From Stygiolobus sp037389425 (GTDB lineage Archaea; Thermoproteota; Thermoprotei_A; Sulfolobales; Sulfolobaceae), in the NCBI RefSeq assembly GCF_037389425.1, contig NZ_JBBHKR010000022.1, positions 1 through 5,298 on the forward strand: DNA of 5,298 nucleotides, given 5' to 3'. The notes under the pieces were generated by a model. That model was not told the DNA's origin. It saw only the letters and a list, made by a program, of their open reading frames with translations, and did no database searches. Below, in pieces: positions 4,649 through 5,298 of this stretch. The translations under genes were made by a program, and so were the position numbers. Within the stretch, counting starts at the first letter, position 1, and the number at the start of each line of letters is the position of its first letter.

Positions 4649-5298
4649 CTAGTTCGTAGATATTAATATTCGTCCGTCTCTGCTTGGCGAGAACAGTTCC
4701 TTTAAAGCTTCTACACCATCTTGAAGTTTAAACTTTTTCCAGATCTTCACTTTACAATCCCTGCATAGATCTAGTAATTCTAAGAAATCCTTTCTATTAC
4801 CCCTATTAACACCTAGTATACTAATGTGCTTAGAATATATTTGGTTAAGGTTGATCTTAACTTCGGCACCTATTAGTGTTCCGAAGGTAACTATCTTACC
4901 CTTAACTCCTACCACAGCAAGGCTCTTGTCCCAAAATTTTTCTCCTAAAGAGTTTATTACAACATCAGCCATTTTTCCATTTGTAAACTCTCTAACTTTC
5001 TCCTCAACTTCCTCATAGTCGACAATTAAGTCAGCACCAAAATCTTTCAGCCAGGGTTTGCTAGTTACGGTTATAACCTTAGCTCCGAACTTTTTAGCTA
5101 ACTGTACAATGAACATTCCCGTATTTCCCGAAGCACCAAAAACGACTACAGTCTGAGATGGTTTTAAATCTGCTTCTTTTAAGGAATGATATGCTGTTAA
5201 TCCGGCAACAGTTAAGCTTGAAGCTAATTCCCAACTGTAATCTTCTGGTAGTTTAAACACATACTTCTCCTCTAGTGATGCATATTCAGCCCATCCAC
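4649..5298 (-). CDS. Medium-chain alcohol dehydrogenase / quinone oxidoreductase family, C-terminal part (5' end outside window)
   Basis: An NAD(P)H-dependent oxidoreductase of the medium-chain dehydrogenase/reductase superfamily; the substrate cannot be told. The frame stays open to the right edge: codons for GWAEYASLEEKY precede the GTG at 5260, so that GTG is not the start. About 217 residues of a usual 310-350 are visible. The GWAEY phrase ends the GroES-like catalytic domain. LASSLTVAGLTAYHSL is the classic helix before the Rossmann domain. VVVFGASGNTG (plus-strand 5117-5137 for the glycine motif) is the nucleotide-binding turn in its G-x-x-G-x-x-G form. FGADLIVDY and KIVTFGT are standard later strands, and DGRILIS ends the protein. 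The zinc-binding region lies outside the window, so zinc dependence cannot be judged. It converges on the ODP operon and stops in TAG (4651-4649). Confidence 0.93.
   Translation of the reverse strand, partial: GWAEYASLEEKYVFKLPEDYSWELASSLTVAGLTAYHSLKEADLKPSQTVVVFGASGNTGMFIVQLAKKFGAKVITVTSKPWLKDFGADLIVDYEEVEEKVREFTNGKMADVVINSLGEKFWDKSLAVVGVKGKIVTFGTLIGAEVKINLNQIYSKHISILGVNRGNRKDFLELLDLCRDCKVKIWKKFKLQDGVEALKELFSPSRDGRILISTN

Noticed and set aside
4824..5018. Plus-strand frame of 64 codons
   Set aside because: It is antisense to the clearly homologous dehydrogenase gene, so it is a shadow frame.

Overview
The window looks like chromosomal DNA of a thermoacidophilic archaeon of the order Sulfolobales (Sulfolobus/Saccharolobus/Acidianus type). 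The evidence is the AT-rich coding DNA, TATA boxes about 25-30 bases before start codons that give leaderless messages, T-run terminators, a GGTGAT ribosome binding site inside an operon, and a TnpB remnant of the type common in these genomes. The species cannot be named from the sequence alone.

Layout, left to right. (1) 1-581, + strand: the C-terminal half of a major facilitator superfamily transporter, cut by the left edge and followed by a T-run. (2) 582-1060: mostly non-coding, with two possible tiny genes. The one at 955-1050 is a single-span membrane peptide whose TATA box lies inside a 9-bp inverted repeat. (3) About 1060-1640: a decayed IS200/IS605-type element. It has similar hairpins at both ends and a TnpB gene that carries a frameshift near its start and a large internal deletion removing most of the RuvC nuclease. 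(4) 1640-2434: a long stretch without a convincing protein gene. It holds a GC-rich, foldable segment resembling the right end of another IS605-type element (1772-1883), a perfect 11-bp hairpin, a free-standing TATA box and about 300 bases of roughly 50% GC without ORFs. It is either worn-out mobile DNA or an unrecognised structured RNA. (5) 2435-3942, + strand: a tight two-gene operon. The first gene encodes an uncharacterised 244-residue protein, possibly with a START/SRPBCC-like N-terminal half. The second encodes a metallo-beta-lactamase-fold protein of the oxygen-binding di-iron (ODP, flavodiiron-like) type without a flavodoxin domain. (6) 3943-4648: non-coding apart from a possible 44-residue gene at 4311-4445. 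(7) 4649-5298, - strand: the C-terminal two-thirds of a medium-chain alcohol dehydrogenase/quinone oxidoreductase, cut by the right edge and convergent with the operon.

The transporter, the operon and the dehydrogenase are separate transcription units with no evident shared pathway. The most interesting functional unit is the two-gene operon, which may be an O2/redox-sensing pair. The most interesting unexplained DNA is 1772-2345.
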